NCBI GenBank assembly: GCA_902749685.1
Contig: CACVKW010000964.1
Span: forward strand, 1 to 64,000
Direction of reading: 5' to 3'
From: Olavius sp. associated proteobacterium Delta 1
Lineage (GTDB): Bacteria > Desulfobacterota > Desulfobacteria > Desulfobacterales > JAFDCJ01
Length of the DNA: 64,000 nucleotides
Below are positions 35,196 through 44,550 of this stretch, piece after piece; the first letter of the stretch is position 1, and every line of letters starts with the position of its first letter. The position numbers and the translations under genes were made by a program. The notes under the pieces are model-generated. The model saw nothing but the letters and a program-made list of their open reading frames with translations, was not told the origin of the DNA and made no database searches.

Positions 35196-35892
35196 ATTGT
35201 TTTTCTAAGAACACTGAGGTATCAAGTCGACCCTGTTGAAGGTGCAGAACGTGGCCCCCTGTTTTGCGCATCAGTGCCTTGTCATGGGTTGCAATAATTA
35301 CCGTAGCTCCCCGGATGTGCACACCTCTGAGTAGATCAAGGATTATTTCGGCAGACTCCTCGTCCAGGCTGCCGGTGGGTTCGTCGGCTAATATTATTTT
35401 TGGGTCGCCGATGATTGCTCTGGCAACGGCAATCCGTTGCTGCTCACCGCCGGACAGACTGGGGGGATAGGATTTGAGCCGGTCTTCCATACCGACCAGT
35501 CGCATGACATTTCTTACTTTTTTTTGGATGAGGCGTTTTTTTGCTCCCGCGGCCTCAAGGACCAGAGCAACATTGTCGTAAACACTTTTGGTCGGGATCA
35601 GTTTATAATCCTGAAAGATGACGCCGAATTTTCGTCTTAAAAGGGGTATGCGTTTGCGAGGTATGCGGGCAAGATTGATCCCATCAATCAGAATCTGTCC
35701 CTCGGTTACCGGTTCGCCCAGATATAAAAGCTTTAACAGGGTGGTTTTGCCGGCTCCGCTGGGTCCGCTGATAAAAACAAATTCATTTTTGGCAATGTCG
35801 AGGGTAATATCGATCAGGGCTTTTTTGGGACCGTAATTTTGATGAACGTGGAACATCCGAATGATAGAGCTCTTCTCTGCGGCGTCAATCAT
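35176..35892 (-). CDS. ftsE: Cell division ATP-binding protein FtsE
   Basis: The protein has 238 residues, a single ABC ATPase. Walker A is GPSGAGKTTLL, signature LSGGEQQRIAVARAI, Walker B IILADEPTGSLD, then a His switch (ATHDK). It powers FtsX. It starts in an ATGA overlap with the tolC-like gene and overlaps ftsX at its end. The combination with tolC upstream makes one continuous minus-strand operon from tolC to yibQ. Confidence 0.96.
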   Translation of the reverse strand: MIDAAEKSSIIRMFHVHQNYGPKKALIDITLDIAKNEFVFISGPSGAGKTTLLKLLYLGEPVTEGQILIDGINLARIPRKRIPLLRRKFGVIFQDYKLIPTKSVYDNVALVLEAAGAKKRLIQKKVRNVMRLVGMEDRLKSYPPSLSGGEQQRIAVARAIIGDPKIILADEPTGSLDEESAEIILDLLRGVHIRGATVIIATHDKALMRKTGGHVLHLQQGRLDTSVFLEKQYDNSIF

Positions 35893-37238
35893 TCCAGTTT
35901 TTCCTGCCCGATCGCCCGATATAGGACGGCTTTTGCTATTTTATAATCATATAGCGCATTATAGTAATTGGTCATCGTATCGGTAAACAGGGTCTGGGCC
36001 ACCAGCACATCGGTGGTGGTCGACACCTGCTCTTTATATCGTTCTTCGGTGATCCTCAGATTTTCTTTGGCCTGTTCAATCGCTTTTTCAATGGTGACGA
36101 TATTCTTCTCGGATTCAATGGTTCTCAGATACGCCTCGTTCACTCCCAGGTCGATATTGTCCAAAATTTCTTCTTTGCGGGATTTGGCCTGGGCAAGACG
36201 GCTCAGCTTTTGCCGGACTCCGTAGGTGGTGCGGCCCCATTCCCAGAAATTCCAGGTTGCCGTCGCTCGGATATCCCAAAATTCTTTATCTCCGATTCCC
36301 CTTCCACCATCGACATCCCAGTCGGTTCCGCGTCGGGTATGGGTGCCGATAAGGTTGACCGACGGGTAATAGTCTTTTTGAGATAACTTGTAGTCTTTTT
36401 CTGCAATTTCTACTTCCAGTTCGGCAACTTGAATTTCAAATCGATTGGCTTGCGCCTGGTCCAGGCAGTACTCGATGTCATATTCAAAGGGCGCATAATC
36501 CAGGATGTCCACGATGGCCACCGGGGCTGTGACCGGCTTGCGCAGCAGGGTGTTGTATTGGGATTTGGCGATTTCCATGTTGTTTTGGGCGGTAATCAGC
36601 CTCTGCTTGGCATTGGCCAACTGCACCTGGCTTTGCAGTAAATCGTTTAATGGGCTCATGCCGACCTGGTACATGTTTTCAGCAACGTCTTTCTGAGAGG
36701 CAATTTGGGTGACGGTGTCGCGCGCCACATCAACTAGTTTCTGAGATTTTAATATTGAAAAATAAGCATTTTTGGCATCTAGAATGACATCCTGGCGCGT
36801 TATTTTTTCTGTTATTTCAGCAATATCCAAGCCCAGACTGGCAATTTTATACTGATTGATCAGCGCGAGTCCGGTGAAAATCGGCTGCGAAAAAGAGGTT
36901 ACAAAGTTGTATTCATCCTGCGGATTTGTCAGCACATCACTGACCCCAATCCCCGGCACGCCTAAAGCTTGTACGGTCGGTTCGTCACGGCGAATGTAAC
37001 CATATCTTGCACTCAAAGTCGGTAAAAATTCGGTGGTTCGCGCATTTTTGTTTGCTTGGGCAGCTCTAATCTCGTCCTGGGACTGCTGCAGTCGCAGGTT
37101 GGCTTTGAGAGCGGCTTCAATTGTTTGTTTGAGGTCGAGTTTTACCGTCGTATTTTGAGCAAAATTCAGGGCTGGATAGGTAAGAATCAGGCCAAAAGTG
37201 AAGGTAAGAATCAAAATCCTTAATTGAGATGTTATCAT
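35889..37238 (-). CDS. TolC-family outer membrane channel protein
   Basis: The protein has 449 residues. Signal peptide at about 1-28 (ends NFAQN). The rest shows the two alpha-helical repeats of TolC (QDEIRAAQANKNARTTEFLP, then PRLNELA-like helices) and a conserved C-terminal repeat. It forms an outer-membrane exit duct for efflux or type I secretion. No adaptor or inner-membrane pump is adjacent; instead it begins the ftsEX operon, which is unusual, so its partner is elsewhere. Confidence 0.88.
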   Translation of the reverse strand: MITSQLRILILTFTFGLILTYPALNFAQNTTVKLDLKQTIEAALKANLRLQQSQDEIRAAQANKNARTTEFLPTLSARYGYIRRDEPTVQALGVPGIGVSDVLTNPQDEYNFVTSFSQPIFTGLALINQYKIASLGLDIAEITEKITRQDVILDAKNAYFSILKSQKLVDVARDTVTQIASQKDVAENMYQVGMSPLNDLLQSQVQLANAKQRLITAQNNMEIAKSQYNTLLRKPVTAPVAIVDILDYAPFEYDIEYCLDQAQANRFEIQVAELEVEIAEKDYKLSQKDYYPSVNLIGTHTRRGTDWDVDGGRGIGDKEFWDIRATATWNFWEWGRTTYGVRQKLSRLAQAKSRKEEILDNIDLGVNEAYLRTIESEKNIVTIEKAIEQAKENLRITEERYKEQVSTTTDVLVAQTLFTDTMTNYYNALYDYKIAKAVLYRAIGQEKLE

Positions 37239-37293
37239 GGTGAAATCAGCGCTATCAACCCAAACCGCCCTTGTTTAATCAGCTGATTTTGGA

Positions 37294-37422
37294 TTGACCC
37301 TTTGTATATTTATTGATATGGAATCTATGAGGTCAGGGAGTGCCGTTGCCGGTTTTCCTTGCTCAAAGCCTCCACTGAATCCCATTAAAAAGGCTTCTTC
37401 CATTAAGTGGAGGCTTTTTTAT
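37294..37422 (+). promoter_or_regulatory. pyrE leader: promoter, mini-ORF and terminator hairpin (possible attenuator)
   Basis: TTGACC (37294-37299), 17 bases, TATGGA (37317-37322) is a weak sigma-70-type pair. A short open frame starts with ATG at 37327 and runs through the hairpin to a TAG at 37447-37449. The hairpin is AAGCCTCCACT (37366-37376) with AGTGGAGGCTT, followed by a T run (to 37420), i.e. an intrinsic terminator 120 bases before pyrE. No gene is present upstream on this strand, so the terminator can only act on the pyrE leader. This is the layout of pyrimidine attenuation, but the link is inferred. Confidence 0.4.
37366..37420 (+). terminator. Intrinsic terminator in the pyrE leader
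   Basis: An 11-bp stem (AAGCCTCCACT with AGTGGAGGCTT), loop of about 29 bases, then TTTT. It faces pyrE and is 120 bases before its start. The minus strand has A runs instead, so it would not stop tolC transcription. Confidence 0.65.
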
Positions 37423-37540
37423 ATCGAAAAAACATTTTTAAATCAATAGATTCTTGGGATGGCCCTTCATCACCCTAACCGTAACATCTTGCGGAGCTAT
37501 ATGCTGGCGAGTTTCCGTCGAAAGGAAGACTTCACTGACT

Positions 37541-38116
37541 ATGAAACAGGAACTGATAGATATCCTCTGCCTTAAATCATTCAAATATAGCAAAGAGCCT
37601 ATATTTAAGCTGGTTTCCGGCAAACTCAGCCGGTTCTATGTCAACTGTAAGCCGACAAGCCTGAGCGCGCGGGGGATGTATCTGGTGGGGCACCTGATAT
37701 TTGACGAAATCAGGGACAATGATGTGTCCGGGGTGGGCGGGCTTACCTTCGGGGCTGATCCGTTGGCAGTGGCCACCGCTTTTGCATCCGAAATGAATGG
37801 ACAGGCGATCAATGCTTTTTCAATTCGCAAAACCCAAAAGGATCACGGTATTGTGCGATGGGTCGAAGGCGATGTCCAACCAGGGCAGCGGGTGGTGATC
37901 ATCGACGATGTCGCCACCACCGGTGGTTCCACCATCAAGGCCATCGAGCGGGCTCGCTCGGAGGGTCTGGAAGTTGTCAAATCGGTAATTTTGGTTGATC
38001 GGCAGGAGGGGGGGCTTGAAAATATTGCGCAATACGTGGACGAAGTGAACAGCATAATCAATCGCGACGAGTTGATCGAAAGGTGGAAGGAGTTAGGAAT
38101 GACGAATGACAAATGA
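37541..38116 (+). CDS. pyrE: Orotate phosphoribosyltransferase
   Basis: The protein has 191 residues, the normal PyrE length. The PRPP-binding motif is [14 protein letters not shown] (near 118), and KKTQKDHG gives the flexible loop. It makes orotidine monophosphate from orotate and PRPP in pyrimidine synthesis. The start is the ATG at 37541 (MKQELI); the frame is open upstream to 37454, but an N-terminal extension is not expected. The last codons (GMTNDK) lie inside a heptamer repeat that also supplies the stop codon, so the C terminus may be repeat-derived. Confidence 0.94.
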   Translation: MKQELIDILCLKSFKYSKEPIFKLVSGKLSRFYVNCKPTSLSARGMYLVGHLIFDEIRDNDVSGVGGLTFGADPLAVATAFASEMNGQAINAFSIRKTQKDHGIVRWVEGDVQPGQRVVIIDDVATTGGSTIKAIERARSEGLEVVKSVILVDRQEGGLENIAQYVDEVNSIINRDELIERWKELGMTNDK

Positions 38117-38230
38117 TCCGCCGAAGGCGGATCTAATTAAGGTATTCTATCGATTTTAAATTAATTTAATATGATGGAGCACAGCGACTTCCATAAATTG
38201 TCATTATTCATTAGTCAATATTCATTTCAA
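38094..38230 (-). repeat. Complete composite repeat (reversed) over the pyrE stop codon
   Basis: On the plus strand: GGAATG, ACGAATG, ACAAATG units (38094-38115) overlapping the pyrE stop; GATCCGCC-GAA-GGCGGATC mini-hairpin (38116-38134); reverse module 38171-38192; then TCATTAT, TCATTAG, TCAATAT, TCATTT (38199-38228), touching the queD stop codon. Read on the minus strand the order is the same as at 31513-31649. Confidence 0.7.
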
Positions 38231-38595
38231 ACGATATACGTTGCCCCCGCGTCATCCGATTCCCAGGCGGTGACTTTGCTGACGCTTGCTGCCTGATTAT
38301 CAATTCTTTTTTGCAGTTCGGTGGCGACAAAATAGGCGATGTTTTCAGAAGACGGCTGGCTCTGTTGAAAGTAGTCCAGCTCATTGAGATATTTGTGATC
38401 AAGCAGGGACATGATGGCGCGTACGTGCTTTTTGATGATACCGAAATCCATCAAAACCCCCGCGTCGTCCATTTTTTCTCCCGTAACATAGACTTCGACT
38501 TTCCAGTTGTGACCATGCAGATTCTCGCATTTTGAGCCCACCATGGTGAGTTGATGAGCGGCGGCAAATTCTGTGACAACCTTTAACTCGTACAT
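38227..38595 (-). CDS. queD: 6-carboxytetrahydropterin synthase (QueD)
   Basis: The protein has 122 residues, the normal length. Zinc ligands: His14 (AAAHQL), His27 and His29 (LHGHNW). The catalytic cysteine is Cys23, and a His/Asp pair is seen in LLDHKYLN. The second catalytic patch ends in TAWESDDAGA. It makes the queuosine/7-deazaguanine precursor from dihydroneopterin triphosphate. AGGAA is 7 bases upstream. It follows dnaJ by 8 bases and is probably read with it, although the functions differ. Confidence 0.93.
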   Translation of the reverse strand: MYELKVVTEFAAAHQLTMVGSKCENLHGHNWKVEVYVTGEKMDDAGVLMDFGIIKKHVRAIMSLLDHKYLNELDYFQQSQPSSENIAYFVATELQKRIDNQAASVSKVTAWESDDAGATYIV

Positions 38596-38603
38596 TTTAT
38601 TTC

Positions 38604-39719
38604 CTAATTAATGGCTTCAGCCGCTCCGCCTTTGAGGATATTCTTCAATTTCTTGGATAATTTGTTGGACTCGAGCTGGGCGAATTCTTTCAGCAGCCCT
38701 TCTTGTTTCTTATTTAAATGGGTTGGTGTTCTGATATCGACCTGAATCAACTGGTCACCGCGTCTTCCCGTTCGCAAGGATGGAATACCCTCGCCGGGAA
38801 AAGTCAGCACTTCGCCGGGTTGGGTACCTTTGGGTATTTTGAGCTTTTTATTGCCGTTTAAGGTCGGGACGGAAATTTTATCGCCCAATGCCGCCTGAAC
38901 GAATGATATCGGGATCTGGCAGATAATATCAGATTCGCGGCGCTGGAAAAAATCATGGGCTTCGACGTAAATAAAGACGTATAGATCCCCGGGAGGGCCT
39001 CCATACCGGCCGGGCTCTCCTTCACTGGTCAGGCGCAATCTTGACCCGTTGTCAACGCCGGCCGGAATTTTGACTGAAACTTTTTTGGCAACCATCACCT
39101 GGCCTGCCCCCCCACACGAGGTGCATGGGTGGGTGACAGCCTGGCCTTCACCGCGACAGACAGGACAGGTTGTGCGTACTGTGAAAAAGCCCTGGTTTCT
39201 AGAAATTTGACCGACCCCGCCGCACTGACGGCAGGTTTCCGGACTGGTTCCCGGTTCACAGCGACTGCCGTCGCACGCGGGGCAGACCTCTCTTTTTTCT
39301 ACTTTGATCTCTGTTTCTGTGCCAAAAGCAGCATCCATAAAGCTGAGGGTCAAGTCAAAGCGCAGGTCCGCGCCGCGTTGTGCTCTAGATCTGGAACGTC
39401 TGCGGGTACCGAATCCGAAGAAATCGTCGAAAATATCGCTGAAGCTCGAAAAAATGTCTTCAAATCCACCAAAACCAGAAAAGCCGGACCCTTCAAGCCC
39501 GGCATGACCGTATTGGTCGTAGATGGCCCGTTTTTCAGCGTCGCGCAAAACTTCATATGCTTCAGCTGCTTCCTTAAAATTATCTTCAGCTTCTTTATCG
39601 CCGGGATTTCTATCCGGATGGTATTTTAAGGCGAGTTTGCGATAGGATGCTTTTAACTCATTTTCAGCTGCGTTGCGGCTTACGCCTAGAATCTCATAAT
39701 AATCCCGTTTGGTACCCAT
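38604..39719 (-). CDS. dnaJ: Chaperone DnaJ
   Basis: The protein has 371 residues. J domain 1-70 with HPD (KYHPDRNPG), a Gly/Phe-rich part ([19 protein letters not shown]), four zinc motifs (CPACDG, CRQCGG, CPVCRG, CTSCGG) and a C-terminal substrate domain. It is complete. It stimulates DnaK in protein folding. DnaK and GrpE genes are not adjacent; instead queD follows. Confidence 0.97.
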   Translation of the reverse strand: MGTKRDYYEILGVSRNAAENELKASYRKLALKYHPDRNPGDKEAEDNFKEAAEAYEVLRDAEKRAIYDQYGHAGLEGSGFSGFGGFEDIFSSFSDIFDDFFGFGTRRRSRSRAQRGADLRFDLTLSFMDAAFGTETEIKVEKREVCPACDGSRCEPGTSPETCRQCGGVGQISRNQGFFTVRTTCPVCRGEGQAVTHPCTSCGGAGQVMVAKKVSVKIPAGVDNGSRLRLTSEGEPGRYGGPPGDLYVFIYVEAHDFFQRRESDIICQIPISFVQAALGDKISVPTLNGNKKLKIPKGTQPGEVLTFPGEGIPSLRTGRRGDQLIQVDIRTPTHLNKKQEGLLKEFAQLESNKLSKKLKNILKGGAAEAIN

Positions 39720-39893
39720 TTATGCTACCATGTCAGTTTGACGTCTTGCGATTTTTGTCCTGCTGGTTTTAGAAATTTATGCCGTTTTTCGAGGCGAAAG
39801 TCCTTGCCCGGTGTCTGATAATTCCCCTGTGGACAGTTAATCAGCTCTCAAATGTTGTCACTAATGTAATGCAAGAATGGTTGTTGTCAAATC

Positions 39894-41081
39894 TTAATGG
39901 ATCGCTGCATTTCCTGACTTCGGTGCATTTGTACCCACTAAAAATAACCCGGTGCAAAGAATCATTATGATCGCCCCCAGAGGAAATGCCCAGCTTAATT
40001 GAAAGTAATCCATCATCAATCCTCCCAGCAAAGCGCCGCACAGCATTCCCAGACTGTGGGCGACCGTCATCAGCGCCATCACACTTCCCATGGCATTGGC
40101 TCTGCTTCCCCTTAAGACGGCCATTGCCATCAGGGCCGGCATCGCGATTCCCCCGCCGAGGCCGAAAAAAAATGAGGCCATTACCAGATCCTGAACCTGG
40201 CCGGCCCACTCAAATGAAAGGATGGCATAACTGATGACCAGCCCGCCGATGACGATCATCAATTTTTTGCTGATCCTGTCGGCGATATATCCCATGGGGA
40301 TGTGGATTAGTCCGCTGATAAATATTCCCAGCATGATCAATACCCCGATCATTGAACTGGAAGCTGCAAATTTCGTATCCGCATACAACGGGATAAATCC
40401 CCATATGATGCCGACACAAACCACATACGCAAATCTGAATAGAAATAGACCGACCAAATGCCGGTCATACAGCAATGCTTTCCATGAAAAGGAAGCATCA
40501 CGGTCTCTGATTCCACGTTCTAAGCTTGTCGGCGGCAGCAGCCAAAGGCTTAGCAAAAAACCGATGAGTGCCAGCGCGCCCATGCAAATAAAGGATGCCT
40601 GCAGACTGAAAGAATCCTTGATGACACCGCCGATCAGTGGTCCGAGGCTCAGGCCTAAGAACAGGGACATATTAAACAGGCCCATGGTGGCCCCTTCACG
40701 GCCGCTCGGAGTGATATCACCGATATAAGCCTGAATGACCGGCATCAACATGGCCGAGGCGATTCCATGAAAAAATCGGATGACAATCAAGGTGTTGACT
40801 GCATCCGAATAAATAAACGCTACCGATATCAGGGCATAGGCGAAAAAACCGGGGACGATTACCGGCTTGCGCCCCTTTAAGTCCGAAAGTCGTCCGAAAT
40901 ACGGCAGGAAAAAGGTTCGCGAAAGGGAAAACGCGCCGAAAATCAATCCGACATACAAACCGGATGCGCCAAGGTCGTGAGCATAAATCGGCAATAGCGG
41001 AACCACAATTCCGACACCGGTTACCGCTGCAAAAATCGAAAAAAACAGGGTGCCGAATATTTTTTTGTCAAGTTTGTTCAA
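39894..41081 (-). CDS. MFS transporter, 12 helices
   Basis: The protein has 395 residues and the layout of a 12-helix drug:H+ antiporter type of MFS. The A-loop GRLSDLKGRKPV and the second-half GYIADRISKKL are visible. The start is TTG with no clear ribosome site; no better start is near. It lies downstream of the two moeA genes on the minus strand, separated from them by a 29-bp hairpin. The substrate is unknown. Confidence 0.85.
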   Translation of the reverse strand: MNKLDKKIFGTLFFSIFAAVTGVGIVVPLLPIYAHDLGASGLYVGLIFGAFSLSRTFFLPYFGRLSDLKGRKPVIVPGFFAYALISVAFIYSDAVNTLIVIRFFHGIASAMLMPVIQAYIGDITPSGREGATMGLFNMSLFLGLSLGPLIGGVIKDSFSLQASFICMGALALIGFLLSLWLLPPTSLERGIRDRDASFSWKALLYDRHLVGLFLFRFAYVVCVGIIWGFIPLYADTKFAASSSMIGVLIMLGIFISGLIHIPMGYIADRISKKLMIVIGGLVISYAILSFEWAGQVQDLVMASFFFGLGGGIAMPALMAMAVLRGSRANAMGSVMALMTVAHSLGMLCGALLGGLMMDYFQLSWAFPLGAIIMILCTGLFLVGTNAPKSGNAAIH

Positions 41082-41106
41082 CTTGCTTATTTGATAAATT
41101 CTTTAT

Positions 41107-41176
41107 CTCTCGCAGAGCCCGCCGAGATCGCAGAGTTTTTTGTTTTTCTCTGCGCTCTCTGTGGGCTCTGTGAGAG
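41107..41176. repeat. 29-bp imperfect inverted repeat (large hairpin)
   Basis: Left arm 41107-41135 (starts CTCTCGCAGAGCCC) and right arm 41148-41176 (ends GGGCTCTGTGAGAG) pair with four mismatches around a T-rich 12-base loop. It lies between moeA-PBP and the MFS gene. No true T run follows on the minus strand. Confidence 0.75.
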
Positions 41177-41199
41177 GTTTGATGGCACCTGATCGGGGA

Positions 41200-43128
41200 T
41201 CAAAAGATGATTTCTCCGGTTTTTTCGGTGCTGTATCCGCCTAATTCTTCGACGCGACGCTTAAATTCGGGACTATTGATGGTTTCAAGCATCAGTTGGA
41301 TATTTTCCGATTCAAAATGCGCCAGCGGGATGATCAAATCGTACTGCTCGGTGACCACCGGAATAAAATCGAGATCCAGCGCCTTGGCGGCGGCATAAAT
41401 TCCTAAGCCGGCATCCACCGTACCGCTGAGCACTGCCACCGCCACGGCCATGTGAGTGAACTCTTCATGCTGATAGCCGATCATATCTTCCGAATTGATG
41501 CCGATCTGATTTAGACGGTAGTCAAGCAAGATTCGAGTGCCGGAACCCGGCTGGCGGTTGATAAATGATATATCTTTGCGGGCCAGATCCTCGATGCCTC
41601 TTATGCCTTTGGGATTTCCCCGGCCGACAATTAGACCTTGATCGCGGTAGACCAGATTGACCAGTTTGACTTCGATTTCCGGCAAGTACTTCGCAATATA
41701 GGATACATTGTAAGAACCGTCTTCGGTATCCAGCAGATGCGATCCCGCCAGGTGGCAGGCGCCTCTTTTGACAGCCATCAAACCGCCCATGCTTCCGACA
41801 TGGCTGGAAGAAATGGAAAGGTGACTGTGTTTAACTTTGATCCTGTCGGCCAGAACGTCCAACGTGTTATCATGACTGCCGACCACGACAATGGTCTGCC
41901 GCACGGAAGAAAGCGGGCGTAGCAATTCGGCGGCTGCGGTTTCATTATCTTTGATCCCCTCAATATGGTTCGGGATGCGAATGATGCCATCGGCCTCGGT
42001 GATCGAGGTGATGCAGCCGGCGCCTCTGGGCAGGGGCGTTGCCACAACCCGGTTGCCGACCTGACCCAGTTTTACCCGTAAAAATTCTTCGACGCCAAGT
42101 TTGGAGGCAATTTTGCGGGTGGGCTCAACATCAATTATTTGAACCGGCGGGTCGGGCTGGCCCAGCATTCGTTTGAGTATGGGGCGGACTAACTGTTCAA
42201 ATGCAATGATGGCCGAAACCGGATATCCAGGCATGCCAAAAACCGGTTTGCCTCTGACGTTACCGATGACCACGGGCTTGCCGGGCATGATGGTAACACC
42301 ATGAACCAGGACCGTGCCGAGATCGAGAATCACGCCTTTGGCGTAGTCTTCCGAACCGGCTGAAGATCCCCCCAGCACGAGTATCATTTGATAATCTTGA
42401 TTGACGGCCTCGTCTACCACCTGTTTGATTATTTCAGGATCATCCGCCAGCATCTCATGGCGGGTGTAAGTTCCACCGATTTTTTCAACCAGGCTGCCCA
42501 GCATAAATGAATTGGTTTCGAGCACCTGACCGGGCTTGACTGAATCGAGCGACTGGCTGCGCCAGTCGAAAAGCTCCGATCCTGTCGGGATGATCAGAAT
42601 CTTCGGTTTTTTTTTGACCGGCACTTTAAACATGCCGCCTGTCAGCAGGGCTCCCACACAATACGGCGTGATCATATGATTTTGCGGAAACAGAAGTTCG
42701 GTGGCCACAATATCTTCACCAACTTTGCGGACATTTTGCCAGGGAAACACCGGTTTATCAATTTCGATGCGATCGTCATCAATAACATTGACGTGTTCGA
42801 TCATGATCACCGCATCTGTTTCCGGCGGCATCACATGGCCGGTATTCACATAAAATGCTTCTTGCCCAATCGCAAGCTCTTTGGTCACCGCCTCACTTGC
42901 CCCAAAGGTGTTTTGCGCCTTGACAGCCAATCCGTCCATAGCGGCCGCATTAAAATGGGGCGCAGAAGTTTTGGCATATATCGGTTCGGCCAGTACCCGT
43001 CCAACAGCATGCGGGACCCGAGCCTCCTCAGCGACTAAGGTCTCATCCACAGAAAATTGCGCATCGACAATTTTCCTGGCCTCCTGCAGGGTCTTCATTT
43101 TTAAATACACATTACGGGTTTTACTCAT
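41200..43128 (-). CDS. Molybdopterin MoeA fused to a PBP/LysR-substrate-type domain
   Basis: The protein has 642 residues. Residues 1-410 are MoeA: the molybdenum-insertion segments FKVPVKKKPKILIIPTGSEL and ILVLGGSSAGSEDYA and IMPGKPVVIGNVRGKPVFGMPGYP are present. Residues 410-642 form a periplasmic-binding-type domain as in ModE-like or LysR substrate regions (GSHDNTLDVLADRIK, SISSSHVGSMGGL). Similar fusions are known in anaerobes. MoeA inserts the metal into molybdopterin. The fused domain may bind molybdate or tungstate, but that is inferred. Another, plain moeA gene starts 110 bases upstream. Confidence 0.92.
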   Translation of the reverse strand: MSKTRNVYLKMKTLQEARKIVDAQFSVDETLVAEEARVPHAVGRVLAEPIYAKTSAPHFNAAAMDGLAVKAQNTFGASEAVTKELAIGQEAFYVNTGHVMPPETDAVIMIEHVNVIDDDRIEIDKPVFPWQNVRKVGEDIVATELLFPQNHMITPYCVGALLTGGMFKVPVKKKPKILIIPTGSELFDWRSQSLDSVKPGQVLETNSFMLGSLVEKIGGTYTRHEMLADDPEIIKQVVDEAVNQDYQMILVLGGSSAGSEDYAKGVILDLGTVLVHGVTIMPGKPVVIGNVRGKPVFGMPGYPVSAIIAFEQLVRPILKRMLGQPDPPVQIIDVEPTRKIASKLGVEEFLRVKLGQVGNRVVATPLPRGAGCITSITEADGIIRIPNHIEGIKDNETAAAELLRPLSSVRQTIVVVGSHDNTLDVLADRIKVKHSHLSISSSHVGSMGGLMAVKRGACHLAGSHLLDTEDGSYNVSYIAKYLPEIEVKLVNLVYRDQGLIVGRGNPKGIRGIEDLARKDISFINRQPGSGTRILLDYRLNQIGINSEDMIGYQHEEFTHMAVAVAVLSGTVDAGLGIYAAAKALDLDFIPVVTEQYDLIIPLAHFESENIQLMLETINSPEFKRRVEELGGYSTEKTGEIIF

Positions 43129-43238
43129 AAATTTGGACCTCAGCTAAAATTAAGATTTCCGGTAAACTACTCGGAGTAATGGACTTGGCTTCTTCATAGA
43201 CCGTGTTTTGAAGTAGTACACCTTAAACCTTCACTTCC

Positions 43239-44471
43239 TCAGATTGGAATTACTGCCACCTCTGTTCCTTGATCCAGTCCTTCCGTATTCATGCCAATTT
43301 CGATTAATCCGTCTGCTTTTACCATGGTATTGATTAGGCCGGATTTGCCCAAAATCGGTTCAGCCCAAATTGCCCCCGCTTTGTGAACCAGGCGGACCCG
43401 AACATAATCGACCCGGCCCTGAGCCGACGCCAGATTTCTGCTCAGACGTGCCGTGAGCCGTGATTTTTTTCCCCCGTCATCGTTTAAACCGCTGACCTGT
43501 TCAATAAAGGGTTTTACAATACGCGAAAATACCACCATGGCTGATACCACATGCCCGGGCAATCCCCAGAAAGCCTTGTTTTGAACCCGGGCCAAAATTG
43601 TTGGTTTTCCCGGACTTATGGATATGCCGTGAAAAAGAATTTCAGAGTCCTGCATCGCAGAGATGACATCGATGGTAAAATCGCGGGCGCCCACCGAACT
43701 GCCGCCGGATACCAGAATCATATCACACTCGGTCAGGGCCTGAGTGCATTTTGCCAGAAGCACTTTATAGTCATCGTGCACAATTCCATAGGGAAGCGCC
43801 GTAGCACCCATCTGCCGGACCAAACCCAGGAGGGTGTAAGTATTGATATCACGGATCTGGCCCGGTCCCGGTGTTTCATTAACGGGTACAATTTCATCAC
43901 CGGTGGAGATGATGCCGATGGTCGGTTTTTTAAAGACCGTTACCGTCTGGATGCCCAGAGCTGCCAGCATACCGGCTTCCTGGGGTCTGATTCGGCTCCC
44001 GCCGGTCAGGGCAATTTCACCTTTATTTAAATCCTCGCCGACCTCGACCATATTCTGGCCGGGCGCGACACTGCGGTAGACCTCAATGGTCGTGTCATCG
44101 ATGGCCTCAGTGTGTTCCACCATAACAACGCTGTCAGCGCCTGTCGGCAACATACCGCCGGTTGATATGCGTACGGCCTCACCCGGGCCCACCGCAAGAT
44201 TCGAAGACTCACCCATTGCAACAGTGCCTTTCAAGTTGAGATAGGCGGGATTCCCCTCGCTGGCACCAAAAGTAGAGGCCCCCCGGACGGCAAACCCATC
44301 CATTATCGAGCGGGCGAAATCCGGCAGATCGATGTCCGAACGGATGTCGGTGGCCAGAACGCTACCCATTGATTCGCCCAGCGAAATATCCTCGGTCCGC
44401 AGGGGAGCAAAATGCTTCCGGTATTCAAGCGCCTGATCAATTGTTTTAACTTTAAAAAACGCTTTCATCAT
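43239..44471 (-). CDS. moeA: Molybdopterin molybdenumtransferase MoeA
   Basis: The protein has 410 residues from the ATG at 44471 (MMKAFF). A longer in-frame reading to 44636 would add 55 residues encoded largely by the heptamer repeat (IQHPASS), so it is rejected. The MoeA signature segments are present: DSVVMVEHTEAID, IGIISTGDEI, DMILVSGGSSVGARDF, SPGKPTILARV. It catalyses metal insertion into adenylated molybdopterin. Together with moeA-PBP it suggests high need for, or choice between, molybdenum and tungsten enzymes. Confidence 0.94.
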   Translation of the reverse strand: MMKAFFKVKTIDQALEYRKHFAPLRTEDISLGESMGSVLATDIRSDIDLPDFARSIMDGFAVRGASTFGASEGNPAYLNLKGTVAMGESSNLAVGPGEAVRISTGGMLPTGADSVVMVEHTEAIDDTTIEVYRSVAPGQNMVEVGEDLNKGEIALTGGSRIRPQEAGMLAALGIQTVTVFKKPTIGIISTGDEIVPVNETPGPGQIRDINTYTLLGLVRQMGATALPYGIVHDDYKVLLAKCTQALTECDMILVSGGSSVGARDFTIDVISAMQDSEILFHGISISPGKPTILARVQNKAFWGLPGHVVSAMVVFSRIVKPFIEQVSGLNDDGGKKSRLTARLSRNLASAQGRVDYVRVRLVHKAGAIWAEPILGKSGLINTMVKADGLIEIGMNTEGLDQGTEVAVIPI

Positions 44472-44550
44472 ATTTTCCGATGTATCCTTCCCAAGGTTAT
44501 TTATCCGATCAATATGAGCCAGCGCCGCGATATTGTCAAGCGCTGAAGCT

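Noticed and set aside
41082-44550. Molybdenum-cofactor riboswitch near the moeA genes
   Set aside because: The gaps are filled by repeats and hairpins that do not show the expected multi-stem layout.
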